Source: Bacillus sp. sid0103
GTDB lineage: Bacteria > Bacillota > Bacilli > Bacillales_B > DSM-18226
DNA: 64,000 nt
Assembly (NCBI RefSeq): GCF_019219025.1
Contig: NZ_JAHUWN010000022.1
Coordinates: 1 to 64,000, forward strand
Direction: 5' to 3'
A model generated the notes under the pieces. That model ran no database searches. It was given only the letters and a program-made list of their open reading frames with translations, and was not told the origin of the DNA. The translations under genes were made by a program, and so were the position numbers. Below, piece after piece: positions 25,505 to 33,741 of the stretch (position 1 is the first letter of the stretch; the number at the start of each line of letters is the position of its first letter).

Positions 25505-25868
25505 TTAAAGGTATACGACCAGATAATCTTGGTCGTTATTTCATTTTTAAGCACCATAATCTAAAACCGTATTTACTTTGTTGTTCTGACAACTTTTCAA
25601 CCCACTATTTAAGGTGAATTTTATATTGTGTGCCAATAGCAACAATATTTACGAAAAGAGCTTTTGAATTAATTTGAGCACAGCCCTTTAGTATCCTTTA
25701 AGAATTCCTTCTTCAACTAAAGCTCCCGTTAATTGAACAAGACAGCGCTTGATAATGACTTGAGTTCCAATGCCCGGATTACAGGACGAGGGTTAGTTGG
25801 AAAAAAGTGCTCATCACGAACCTATTTGTTCATGAAGAGCACCTGCACATTATCAGTTCGCCCAACGG
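25505..25868. other. intergenic region holding one dispersed-repeat copy
   Basis: A copy of the ACGGGTGC-type repeat reads on the minus strand from about 25745 to 25640 (AACGGGAGCTTTAGTTGAAG, AAGG, then GGGCTGTGCTC). A weak hairpin, TATACGACCAGATAATCTTGG-like (GACCAgataatcTTGGTC at about 25519-25536), lies after the thioredoxin gene and is followed by T's. No gene is seen. Confidence 0.45.
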
Positions 25869-26588
25869 TCAACTAAACCTGAAGTTGCTTAGATCTATCG
25901 AAACGAACAGCAGATCGCGGACGGGTTCCATATTTGGTCCACGCAGATACATGCGGCGTTTTGTCGGGTAACGAAAGCCTTGAACCTCGATGTAGTCATC
26001 GATATATTGCGCCGACGGGATGCCGCCGGCGACTTCATTGATGTAGTCGTGTCTGCGCACCAGTAAATCAGCGTCAAAGTAAAAGTCCTGCTCCTTACTG
26101 TGACTGGCAATGTGATCGGGAAACGTCACACGCAATCCACGCCACGTCTCGTTTCCTTCTTTCCAGGATGGGATTTCGCTGACCTCAAACCCTGTCATCG
26201 TCATGAAAAAAGGAGTGGTCAGGTATGTCCACATTGCGTATCCATTGAAATAGGCCCGATGAAGCGGATCCCATGGCGTGTTCATCGTATGATTCGCAAA
26301 CAAGGTCCTAGGGTTATCTTGCTCGCGAATGACATCCCCGGACAAGGTTTCAATCGCAATACGATCGGGCGTGAAGGCAGTCTTCCAATCCGGTTGACCG
26401 AAGGGAGTGATAGAAGCGATTTCCGAGTGAAGCTCTACTGTCATTTCACGCGGATACGGATCTTGAATGAGCCCTTTTAATGGCCATAACCCACCACCGG
26501 TAACGATCGTGGCTGTTAATGAATGATAACTTTTCCAACGGTCTAATCCGCCATGCGCGTCTATGACTTTTGCCAGCAGTTCGTTCAT
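25869..26588 (-). CDS. uncharacterised 239-aa protein (paralogue of 10773-11492)
   Basis: This is a second full-length member of the unknown family, the same length as the copy at 10773 and about 75% identical by eye: LLAKVIDAHGGLDRWK, TIVTGGGLWPLKGL, TPDRIAIETLSGD, FANHTMNTPWDPLHRAYFNG and PTKRRMYLRGPN. ATG 26588 is preceded by AAGGAGG. The conserved His-Thr-Met-Asn-Thr-Pro-Trp-Asp-Pro block and the paired Arg-Gly-Pro-Asn end may mark a binding site. The two copies lie 14 kb apart in different settings, so the family spreads or was duplicated. Confidence 0.8.
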   Translation of the reverse strand: MNELLAKVIDAHGGLDRWKSYHSLTATIVTGGGLWPLKGLIQDPYPREMTVELHSEIASITPFGQPDWKTAFTPDRIAIETLSGDVIREQDNPRTLFANHTMNTPWDPLHRAYFNGYAMWTYLTTPFFMTMTGFEVSEIPSWKEGNETWRGLRVTFPDHIASHSKEQDFYFDADLLVRRHDYINEVAGGIPSAQYIDDYIEVQGFRYPTKRRMYLRGPNMEPVRDLLFVSIDLSNFRFS

Positions 26589-26639
26589 AGGTTCCTCCTT
26601 GTTTCGAATTGATTTTAAAACTTCTGACATTATATTTTC

Positions 26640-26729
26640 CCTTTTATTTTAACTGAAATACCTCCGACATGCGGCCGAACCGAGCTAAACGCTCGGGAAA
26701 TAGGCGAATGAACTCGTGGCAAATATTAT
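26640..26729 (-). pseudogene. possible amidohydrolase scrap
   Basis: The minus strand reads NICHEFIRLFPERLARFGRM and stops soon after. This is like the segment of amidohydrolase-2 proteins where a helix precedes the F/Y-G-x-x-P block. It is short and unsupported by other blocks. Confidence 0.25.
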
Positions 26730-26939
26730 TCATCTTACCGCCAATTGCTGTTAAGCCATCATTACAAGCCGTTTAGTAATATTCCCGCCAATCTGACCTG
26801 TTTCCCGAGTCAACATATTGCCGTAATACCGTCTGCTGGGATGGTAATACCGATCTCTCTTGCAACTTCAAACTTTAACTGCTCTATTGCACTTTTTGCT
26901 TGCGGAACGGAAAGCGTGTTGTTTCTCTGGCTGGGCCAT
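26730..26939 (-). pseudogene. alpha/beta-type small acid-soluble spore protein, broken
   Basis: NTLSVPQAKSAIEQLKFEVA, REIGI, then in another frame YGNMLTRETGQIGGNITKRL, VMMA, stop, QQL. These are the two conserved blocks of alpha/beta SASPs, including the GPR cleavage region (KFEVAREIG) and the DNA-binding GGxITKRLV. One frame change near the start, one in the middle and an early stop inactivate it. GAGGAGGG remains before the ATG. Intact SASPs coat and protect spore DNA; several copies are usual in a genome. Confidence 0.82.
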
Positions 26940-26960
26940 ATTATACCCTCCTCAAAAAGT

Positions 26961-27291
26961 ATATTGCTTCCATGGTAGTTTGTTCCTTGAGCCCGCATGG
27001 TAGACTGATTCACTACGACCAGGTGCACCACAAATTGTTGCTCTCTGTGAGAAGCACGCAGGAAAGATTAATCTTATATGGAATATACAAAATAAAAAAG
27101 TATCCAGAGATGAACTGGACACCATTTTATTTTGCAACATAACAGTCACGATTAGCGTTACTTTTTACTTCCTATTTTAGTTCTGTTTTTCTGATTTTTC
27201 TGTCGAAAAGGCCTTTTATTACTCCTATAAAAGAACCTGGAAATATTAGATATTCGGTTCCAAGTTCTTTAACTTTTTTGATTATATGGTT
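26961..27291. other. intergenic region, terminator at its end
   Basis: No gene is seen. The segment 27060-27130 is an AT-rich stretch with no recognised family. The hairpin at 27229-27270 terminates the hxlAB transcript. Confidence 0.4.
27229..27270 (-). terminator. Rho-independent terminator after hxlB
   Basis: AAAGAACCTGGAA and TTCCAAGTTCTTT form a 13-position stem with one mismatch. T-rich sequence follows on the minus strand. It lies about 20 bases after the hxlB stop. Confidence 0.75.
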
Positions 27292-27840
27292 CTATTCCAA
27301 GTTGCTATGTCGCCCAAATGCCGCAGTGTGGTCCACATCATTCAGATTACTATAAAGTAAACAAATCGTATCAAAAAGAATATGGACACATTGGTCGAAT
27401 AAGGAGCCAAGTGGTTGTATCGTTTTCAGTTCATTCTCGCGGCGATACTTTGTGGCTGCTGGTACATGCAGGATCTTGGTGGCTCCCGCAGCGAGGGATG
27501 ACTCCGGATTAGTCGTAACGGCAATAACCGAACAGCCCAATGATTGTGTTTTTTCAGCTGTCCAGACTACACTCTTCGTGGTACCGGAACCTGAAACGGC
27601 TACGAGAATATCACCTTCGGCTATCGAAGGAGTAATGGTTTCACCTACAACATATACAGTTGCACCCAAATGCATTAATCTCATCGCGAATGATTTGGCC
27701 ATTAACCCCGACCGCCCCTCGCCAATGATAAAGATCCGCTTTGCTTTTTGCAACTGGGTAGCCAATTCGTGGAGCTCTTCCTCCTTCACCTGACTTAAGA
27801 CGGTTTCTACCTCACTTAAAATAGTTGGAATCACTAACAT
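27292..27840 (-). CDS. hxlB: 6-phospho-3-hexuloisomerase
   Basis: A 182-residue single SIS-domain isomerase that converts hexulose-6-phosphate to fructose-6-phosphate in the ribulose monophosphate route of formaldehyde fixation. The sugar-phosphate loop is IFIIGEGRSGLMAKSFAMRL, followed by GETITPSIAEGD, VSGSGTTKSV and the C-terminal FGRHSNLE. GGAGGGAG precedes the ATG, and only three bases separate it from hxlA, so they form one transcript. A truncated relative is at 19536. Confidence 0.95.
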   Translation of the reverse strand: MLVIPTILSEVETVLSQVKEEELHELATQLQKAKRIFIIGEGRSGLMAKSFAMRLMHLGATVYVVGETITPSIAEGDILVAVSGSGTTKSVVWTAEKTQSLGCSVIAVTTNPESSLAAGATKILHVPAATKYRRENELKTIQPLGSLFDQCVHILFDTICLLYSNLNDVDHTAAFGRHSNLE

Positions 27841-27843
27841 GTT

Positions 27844-28479
27844 CTATTCTCCCTCCATTATTGCCTGTTTCAATTTGGCTGCTGCCTCTTTCGGATTAGT
27901 TGCTTTAGTAATTGCTGAGCCGACAATCACTACTGATGGATTTAGGGATTTTCTTAAATTGGCTAGTGAATCAATCGTGATCCCTCCCGCTGCAGCGATT
28001 TGAATCGAGGTACCAGTAATAAGAGTACTGTTCTTTATCCCCTTATTCCGTGCACCTGATTCCTCTTGCTCATCCTTGCTTACATGAGCACAAAAGATGG
28101 CGTCAGGATAGTTCAATAATTCCCTAACTTGGGCTTCTGTTGTATTTAATAAATCAAACATGACCTTCTTTTCGTAGCGAGCTGCGACTTCCATGCAGGC
28201 ATTAATCGTTACTAACGGAGAAACACCCATGACGGTCACAATATCAGCTCCTGCTTCAAAAGCCATTTCAAATTCATAACGGGCATTGTCCAATGTCTTC
28301 ATGTCAGCCACAATGGTTTTGTGTGGAAAAGCCTGCTTTAACTCTCTAACACTTGCCATCCCGAATTCCTTGATTAAAGAGGTTCCGACTTCCACCCAAT
28401 CGATTGAATCCTCGACGATTCTCGTCAAATGAATGGCATCGGCGATTTGCAGCCGATCCAAGGCTAATTGTATTTTCAT
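27844..28479 (-). CDS. hxlA: 3-hexulose-6-phosphate synthase
   Basis: A 211-residue TIM-barrel enzyme of the OMPDC superfamily that condenses formaldehyde with ribulose-5-phosphate. Signature parts: QLALDRLQIADAIHLTRIVE, the catalytic VADMKTLDNARYE (Asp-x-Lys-x-x-Asp), FEAGADIVTVMGV and the phosphate-binding IAAAGGITIDSL. AAGGAG precedes the ATG. It lies downstream of the kdg genes and has its own palindromic operator at 28508. No HxlR-type activator is adjacent. Confidence 0.95.
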   Translation of the reverse strand: MKIQLALDRLQIADAIHLTRIVEDSIDWVEVGTSLIKEFGMASVRELKQAFPHKTIVADMKTLDNARYEFEMAFEAGADIVTVMGVSPLVTINACMEVAARYEKKVMFDLLNTTEAQVRELLNYPDAIFCAHVSKDEQEESGARNKGIKNSTLITGTSIQIAAAGGITIDSLANLRKSLNPSVVIVGSAITKATNPKEAAAKLKQAIMEGE

Positions 28480-28507
28480 CGTTTTAGCTCCTTATTTTAA
28501 ATTAGAT

Positions 28508-28530
28508 AAACCGATTTACTAAATCGGTTT
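28508..28530. promoter_or_regulatory. perfect 23-bp palindrome in the hxlA promoter (LacI-type operator candidate)
   Basis: AAACCGATTTA, one central C, TAAATCGGTTT: perfect 11-bp arms, 28 bases upstream of the hxlA start codon. Half-sites of the form AAACCG are usual for LacI-family repressors, and a LacI-family gene (28615-29592) sits next to it. Confidence 0.65.
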
Positions 28531-28595
28531 TATAGTTATAGTACTCCAGCCGACATTGTATTTCAATGAGAAAGCTACTGGTTTGAACCAAGCTT

Positions 28596-28623
28596 AGATG
28601 GTGTCAGGCACCGACTACACCAT
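28596..28623. repeat. dispersed GTGTCAGGCACC hairpin repeat, partial copy
   Basis: GATGGTGT pairs with ACACCATC around a loop containing CAGGCACCG. The core TGTCAGGCACC recurs at 44921, 55885 and in a variant at 41458. It overlaps the end of kdgR. Confidence 0.5.
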
Positions 28624-29592
28624 CTTGCTTGGGAACACATACTCTTTAGGCTTTTTCTCTACCTTATTAATTTGATCAAACAACAATTCGGCGGCCTTTT
28701 TTCCCATTTCCGAGGATGGCTGGACAATGAAAGAAATAGGAGTTTCCAACAGATGAGCATAAGGAATATTATCAAAAACAATCAGATTTATATTTTTGCC
28801 TAGCTTGATTCCGTTTTCTTTAAAAAAATCCATTACAGCTAAAAAAACACGATCATTTGCAGCAAAAATGGCAGTTGGCTTTTCCTCTAATGAAAATAGT
28901 TTTTCTAATTTGCTTTTCATATCCGGGATCGCCGCTTCCAAAATAAAATCTGAGTTAATGTTTAAGCCAGCCGCCAACAAGGCTTGCTTATATCCTTTTA
29001 ATCGATCTCTACGCGTGCTAACCATAAGCAGCTGAACCGCAAATGCTATATTTTGATGTCCCTTCTCAATTAAATGGTGGATCGCCTTATAAGTCGACTC
29101 TGTATTGTCCGTAATCACCGAAAACACATCCATGTTTTCTACTTTTCGATCGACAAACACAACAGGATAGCCTTCCTTAATCATGCTTTCATACAATTCA
29201 TTATTTTTGCAGGTAGGAAAAATAATCAGGCCATCCACCTGCTTCGCCCGCAGCATTTCAATATATCGCTTTTCCTTCTCAGGATCATCATCTGCATTAC
29301 ATACGATGGCGTGTAAATCATGTCCATTACAGAAATCTTCGATAGAACGGCTGACCTCAGTTGAAAAATGATGCATAATATTGGCCACAATGATTCCAAT
29401 CAGGGAGGTTCGCTTTTGCTTTAGACATTTGGCAATATAATTTGGCTGATAACCAAGCTTGTCAATCGCCTCTTCAATCTTAAGCTTTGTTTTTTCGCCC
29501 ATATATTCAAACCGTTTATTTATAAACTGTGAAACCGTACTTTTCGATACGCCTGCTACTCTCGCAACATCGGCCATCGTCACTTTTTCCAT
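28615..29592 (-). CDS. kdgR: LacI-family transcriptional regulator, KdgR-like
   Basis: The 325-residue protein has the LacI HTH at its start (VTMADVARVAGVSKSTVSQF), a hinge helix (IDKLGYQPNYIAKCL), and a periplasmic-binding-like effector domain (FVDRKVENMD, FAANDRVFLAVMDFF). I chose the ATG at 29592 (GAGGAAG upstream). It lies directly downstream of kdgA, as KdgR does in other Bacillus kdg loci, and should repress these genes until 2-keto-3-deoxygluconate or a related sugar acid is present. The hinge and HTH are intact. Confidence 0.85.
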   Translation of the reverse strand: MEKVTMADVARVAGVSKSTVSQFINKRFEYMGEKTKLKIEEAIDKLGYQPNYIAKCLKQKRTSLIGIIVANIMHHFSTEVSRSIEDFCNGHDLHAIVCNADDDPEKEKRYIEMLRAKQVDGLIIFPTCKNNELYESMIKEGYPVVFVDRKVENMDVFSVITDNTESTYKAIHHLIEKGHQNIAFAVQLLMVSTRRDRLKGYKQALLAAGLNINSDFILEAAIPDMKSKLEKLFSLEEKPTAIFAANDRVFLAVMDFFKENGIKLGKNINLIVFDNIPYAHLLETPISFIVQPSSEMGKKAAELLFDQINKVEKKPKEYVFPSKMV

Positions 29593-29657
29593 ACTTTCTT
29601 CCTCTTTCAACATGCATCAATGACTTCATTATAGTGATAAATCTGCTAATTTTCCAG

Positions 29658-30311
29658 TTAACAGATAGAGGCGCTCAGCCCTCTGGCTGCCTGAACCCCC
29701 TTCATCAGCTCCCGTGCATTTACTTTGACTTCGGATAAATAGGCATCTGTTAAAGTCTTCTTTGGATCTACCAAAGAGGAGCCTACACCTACTGCAACGG
29801 CACCAGCGTGGATATAATCCTTTGCATTTACTAAGTTAATCCCACCCGTTGGCATGAGAGGAATATGCGGCAGCGGTCCGGCAATATTTTTAAAATAACC
29901 TGGACCGACACTCCCAGCTGGGAACACTTTAATCACATCAGCACCATTTTCATAGGCGTTTAAAATTTCCGTCGCCGTAAAGGCGCCTGGAACACTGATG
30001 ACCCCATATCGCTTTGTCATGCGAATAGTCTCTATATTGACCGTCGGAGAAAAAATAAACCGCGATCCCGCCATAATCGCCGCTCTTGCAGTCTCTGCAT
30101 CGAGGACGGTTCCGGCCCCTACCAACATTTCATCCCCAAATACATCAGAAGCTTTTTCAATAATGGCCAGCGCATTTGGAGTTTCCACCGTAATTTCAAG
30201 CGCTGTGACCCCACCTGCCTTCAATGCTTCACCTATCGGAACAATCGAATCGAGCGACGCACGCCGAATCACAGCCACCACTGCTCTACTTTTGATTTCC
30301 TCTACACTCAT
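29658..30311 (-). CDS. kdgA: 2-dehydro-3-deoxy-6-phosphogluconate (KDPG/KHG) aldolase
   Basis: A 217-residue class I aldolase that splits KDPG into pyruvate and glyceraldehyde-3-phosphate. The general acid/base glutamate is in LEITVETP, the phosphate region in VGAGTVLD, and the Schiff-base lysine in DVIKVFPAGSVGPGYF; MPTGGINL follows. ATG 30311, after AAAGGGGAG, is preferred to an upstream ATG that would overlap the hairpin at 30334. It is third in kdgK-permease-kdgA-kdgR order. Confidence 0.94.
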   Translation of the reverse strand: MSVEEIKSRAVVAVIRRASLDSIVPIGEALKAGGVTALEITVETPNALAIIEKASDVFGDEMLVGAGTVLDAETARAAIMAGSRFIFSPTVNIETIRMTKRYGVISVPGAFTATEILNAYENGADVIKVFPAGSVGPGYFKNIAGPLPHIPLMPTGGINLVNAKDYIHAGAVAVGVGSSLVDPKKTLTDAYLSEVKVNARELMKGVQAARGLSASIC

Positions 30312-30333
30312 AAAAATCTCCCCTTTAATAGCC

Positions 30334-30363
30334 AACAGCCCTAGAGTGACCTCTAAAGCTGTT
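30334..30363. repeat. intercistronic hairpin between the permease gene and kdgA
   Basis: AACAGC and GCTGTT, with an inner TAGAG/CTCTA, form an 11-bp interrupted stem. There is no T-run on the minus strand, so it more likely stabilises or processes the mRNA than terminates it. Confidence 0.5.
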
Positions 30364-30370
30364 CATGATT

Positions 30371-31651
30371 TTATGCAATTACTTTAACATCAGAGTCCTT
30401 ACTTTGCTTTTTAGAAGCGTTTACCGCACAAACAGTTAAGATTGCTGAAAGAAATAGCGACCCCGCCATAAAGATATAAGAAGCACCGAATCCACTTGTA
30501 GCATCATTTAAATATCCTACAATATAAGAACCTACAAATGAACCTAACGCACCCATACTATTAATCAATGCCATCGCGCCGCCGGCTACATTACGCGGCA
30601 GGATTTCTGGAATAATCGCAAAGAATGGGCCATATGGAGCATACATTGCACCACCGGCAATCACTAATAAGATAAATGAAATCCAGAAATGGTCTGTTCC
30701 GATCGCATAAGAAGCATAGAATGCAACAGCACCAATTAATAAGAACGGCCAAACAAATGCGTTTCGATTCAATGTTTTATCAGAGAAATAAGAAGCAACT
30801 AACATAAGAATAATAGCTAAAATATAAGGAACCGAAGACAACCAGCCTGTTTTGACGATATCCATATTTGGCGCTGCTTTAATAATGGATGGAAGCCACA
30901 TGACAAATCCATAGACCCCAATGCTCCAAAGGAAGTATTGCGCACTTAACAAAATAACCGGTTTTGATTTAAAGGCTTCGCCATAATTTTTAACAGGCTT
31001 AATACCTTCCTGCTCTTTTGCTAACTGTTGTTCAAAATCTTTCTTTTCTAGCTCGGTTAACCATTTTGCTTCTCTAGGTTTATCATTGACAACCTTCCAC
31101 CAAATAAATGCCCAAATGACGGCAGGAATACCTTCAGCAATAAACATATATCTCCAGCCAACAGAGTTAACTAAATAACCAGAAACAATAGACATCCATA
31201 AGACCGTTGCTGGGTTTCCTAAAATTAAGAACGTATTCGCACGAGAACGCTCCGCTTTCGTAAACCAATTACTTAAAAGGACTAACATGGACGGCATGAC
31301 AGCACTTTCTACGACTCCAAGGGCAAAGCGAATTACAAATAATAATTTAATATTTGTAATCATACCTGTAGAAGAAGCTAATAATCCCCATGCAATCAAC
31401 GACCAGAAAATTAATACCTTGGCACTCTTTTTCTCGGCAAATGCAGCACCAGGCACTTGGAAAAAGAAATAACCTAAGAAGAACAGAGAACCAAGTAAGG
31501 ATGAAGTACCAGCTGTAATGTGTAGATCCTCGGCTAATCCTGAAGCGGCCCCGAATCCATAGTTGGCACGATCTAGGTAAGCAAGACTATACGTGATAAA
31601 AGCAATTGGAATAAGACGCATCCATCGTTGTTTCGCAATCGTTTGTTTCAT
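30371..31651 (-). CDS. MFS transporter, anion:cation symporter family (sugar acid uptake)
   Basis: A 426-residue, 12-helix major facilitator protein. It opens with RWMRLIPIAFITYSLAYLDR, where the last aspartate-arginine pair marks ACS-family hexuronate, glucarate or galactonate carriers. The loop GAAFAEKKSAK and a second symmetrical half after a long hydrophilic middle (TELEKKDFEQQLAKEQ) are also typical. Gene order, one base after kdgK and before kdgA, implies uptake of 2-keto-3-deoxygluconate or a hexuronate/aldonate that leads to it. The exact substrate is inference. Confidence 0.9.
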   Translation of the reverse strand: MKQTIAKQRWMRLIPIAFITYSLAYLDRANYGFGAASGLAEDLHITAGTSSLLGSLFFLGYFFFQVPGAAFAEKKSAKVLIFWSLIAWGLLASSTGMITNIKLLFVIRFALGVVESAVMPSMLVLLSNWFTKAERSRANTFLILGNPATVLWMSIVSGYLVNSVGWRYMFIAEGIPAVIWAFIWWKVVNDKPREAKWLTELEKKDFEQQLAKEQEGIKPVKNYGEAFKSKPVILLSAQYFLWSIGVYGFVMWLPSIIKAAPNMDIVKTGWLSSVPYILAIILMLVASYFSDKTLNRNAFVWPFLLIGAVAFYASYAIGTDHFWISFILLVIAGGAMYAPYGPFFAIIPEILPRNVAGGAMALINSMGALGSFVGSYIVGYLNDATSGFGASYIFMAGSLFLSAILTVCAVNASKKQSKDSDVKVIA

Positions 31652-31652
31652 T

Positions 31653-32612
31653 TTATTTCATTCCCTCTAATTGATTTTCTATATATCTTTCTAACTCTGC
31701 TTTGGTTGGATAACCATCATTATCACCAAGTGATTGAACTGCTAATGCCCCAATCGCATTTCCCCTTGAAACTGCCTCGTTCACTTCAAGTCCTTCAAGT
31801 AATCCACTAATCACCCCTACCGCAAAACCGTCACCAGCACCCACGGTATCAACTACTTTTTCCACATTGAAACCAGGAACGGTACCTTCTTTTGTTGCTG
31901 TTTTATAAAAAGCACCCTCAGCCCCGAGTTTAATGACAACCAGCTCTACGCCCTTTTCTATATAGAAGGAAGCGATATCACGAGGTTTCTTAAAACCTGT
32001 TAACAGTTCACCCTCAGCTATCCCTGGAAAGACATAATCAGCTTGAAACGCAGCTTTATTGATTTGTTCCACCATTTCCTCCTGCGATGCCCAAAGAGAT
32101 GGACGCAAATTCGGGTCAAAAGAAACCTTGCGGCCATTCTTTTTCATAAATGATAACGCATGGTTCGCAAAAGCTCTTGCCTGTTCCGAGATGGCTAACG
32201 GAATCCCCGTCATATGAAGGAAATTTGCTAATTGAAAATACTTTTCGTTGAAATCATCGACAGATAAATGGCTTGCGGCAGAACCTTTTCGAAAATATTG
32301 GACCTCCGGGTCGCCTTCAACTACCTTTGATTTTAATTGAAATCCTGTCGGATGACGATCATCAATCAAAACATGTTCGATGTCAACGTTTTCATACTTA
32401 AGCCGGTTGATTATAAATTTACCAAATGCATCATTGCCTACTTTACTGGCCCAGCCAGAACGAAGGCCAAGTCTTGCAAGTCCGATAGCAACATTGGTTT
32501 CTGCACCGGCCAGTTCTCTCGTAAATTGATCCATTTCATGCAAAAAACCTGGTTTGTCCGCAATAAACATCGCCATTGCTTCACCAAATGTTATTACATC
32601 TAGTTTCTCCAT
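31653..32612 (-). CDS. kdgK: 2-keto-3-deoxygluconate kinase
   Basis: A 319-residue PfkB-family sugar kinase. The N-terminal substrate part is DVITFGEAMAMFIAD and AGAETNVAIGLARLGLRSGW; the catalytic signature is VVDTVGAGDGFAVGVISGLL, with the anion hole and base aspartate. It phosphorylates KDG to KDPG, the substrate of KdgA. GGGAGG precedes the ATG. It is the first intact gene of the run. Confidence 0.92.
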   Translation of the reverse strand: MEKLDVITFGEAMAMFIADKPGFLHEMDQFTRELAGAETNVAIGLARLGLRSGWASKVGNDAFGKFIINRLKYENVDIEHVLIDDRHPTGFQLKSKVVEGDPEVQYFRKGSAASHLSVDDFNEKYFQLANFLHMTGIPLAISEQARAFANHALSFMKKNGRKVSFDPNLRPSLWASQEEMVEQINKAAFQADYVFPGIAEGELLTGFKKPRDIASFYIEKGVELVVIKLGAEGAFYKTATKEGTVPGFNVEKVVDTVGAGDGFAVGVISGLLEGLEVNEAVSRGNAIGALAVQSLGDNDGYPTKAELERYIENQLEGMK

Positions 32613-32614
32613 AA

Positions 32615-32785
32615 TAAAACCTCCCTTTCTCTGGCTATGTCCGAAATCAAACGGATATATTCATTTGTTTTTTCTTTTGGAACAATTGGAAATTCGAGCG
32701 CTTTTACCATCTCTGCTGGAAAATGATTTATTACTGTTTTCCAGCTGTGATTCCCTTCTTTTTCGAGCGGCACAGTAATAAGCTC
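32615..32785 (-). pseudogene. C-terminal scrap of an unknown gene upstream of kdgK
   Basis: A clean frame reads KGDELITVPLEKEGNHSW, KTVINHFPAEMVKALEFPIV and EKTNEYIRLISDIA before ending inside the start of kdgK. It looks like the true end of an operon gene whose front part was replaced by the SDR duplication next to it. I could not name the family. Confidence 0.45.
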
Positions 32786-32793
32786 ATCACCTT

Positions 32794-33603
32794 TTAGGCT
32801 TCAGCCGAACGCTCCCACCATGTGTTGACTTCTTCAAGCCGTTTGGTATAAGCTTCTCGAATCGTATATGCAGCTTGAGATCCAACTGCCAAACGAAGCG
32901 GCGAATTGTCGCTTTTTATAACGGAAATGATCAGTTCCACTGCTTTTGCCGGGTCGCCGATCTTGATGTTCGACATACCTTTCTCGTATGCTTCATACTG
33001 CGGAGCATATTCTTGTGTCTTCTCGGTAAGCTGCATAGATTCGCCGAAAAACTCTGTTGCGAACACGGAAGGCTCCACGATCGTCGTCTTGATCCCGAAG
33101 CTTGCGAACTCTTGCGCGAACGCTTCGGAGAAGCCTTCAACGGCAAACTTGGATGCAGCGTATATGCTGTACGGAGGCATGGACCAAGTTCCGAAGAAGG
33201 ATGAAAAATTAACGTAATGTCCCGATCCCTGACGTTTAAAGACGGGGAGTGTTGCTCGGATGACATCTAGTACACCGAACACGTTGACGTCGAACTGCTT
33301 CCGGATTTGTTCATCCGTATACTCCTCCAGCATACCGAACAGACCGTATCCGGCATTATTCACGACAATATCGATTTTCCCGAAAACATCAACGGCTTCT
33401 TGAACGGCGGATTGAATTGTTGCCTTGTTTGTCACGTCCAAAGTAGCGAGGTGAACACGATCCGGTGCCAGTTCTTTAAAATCCTGAATAGCTTCAAGTT
33501 TGCGTGCCGTTGCGACCACTTTGTCTCCTGCTTGAAGTAGCTGCTGCACAAATTGCCGTCCGAATCCTGACGAAGTTCCTGTAATAAACCATACTTTACT
33601 CAT
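32794..33603 (-). CDS. short-chain dehydrogenase/reductase, copy 1
   Basis: A 269-residue classical SDR. The NAD(P)-binding motif is ITGTSSGFGRQFV, the structural NNAGYG follows, and the catalytic set is the serine in VNFSSFFGT and YSIYAASKFA. KLEAIQDF after the ARK loop suggests an NADP preference. It oxidises or reduces an unknown alcohol or carbonyl. The second ATG (MSKVWF) fits the GGGAG site better than one three codons upstream. It is nearly identical to copy 2 at 33742; the two differ at roughly ten residues. Confidence 0.93.
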   Translation of the reverse strand: MSKVWFITGTSSGFGRQFVQQLLQAGDKVVATARKLEAIQDFKELAPDRVHLATLDVTNKATIQSAVQEAVDVFGKIDIVVNNAGYGLFGMLEEYTDEQIRKQFDVNVFGVLDVIRATLPVFKRQGSGHYVNFSSFFGTWSMPPYSIYAASKFAVEGFSEAFAQEFASFGIKTTIVEPSVFATEFFGESMQLTEKTQEYAPQYEAYEKGMSNIKIGDPAKAVELIISVIKSDNSPLRLAVGSQAAYTIREAYTKRLEEVNTWWERSAEA

Positions 33604-33741
33604 TGTTTTCATTTCTCCCTTTTTAATTATTCAGACCTGATCCTCCGCTTTGATGACAAAACTTGACGGCGATCGATCAATATCTTTTTGCTTTTTGAAG
33701 TTAATAATTTGAAGCTCTTTAATATAATCACCAATATTCAA

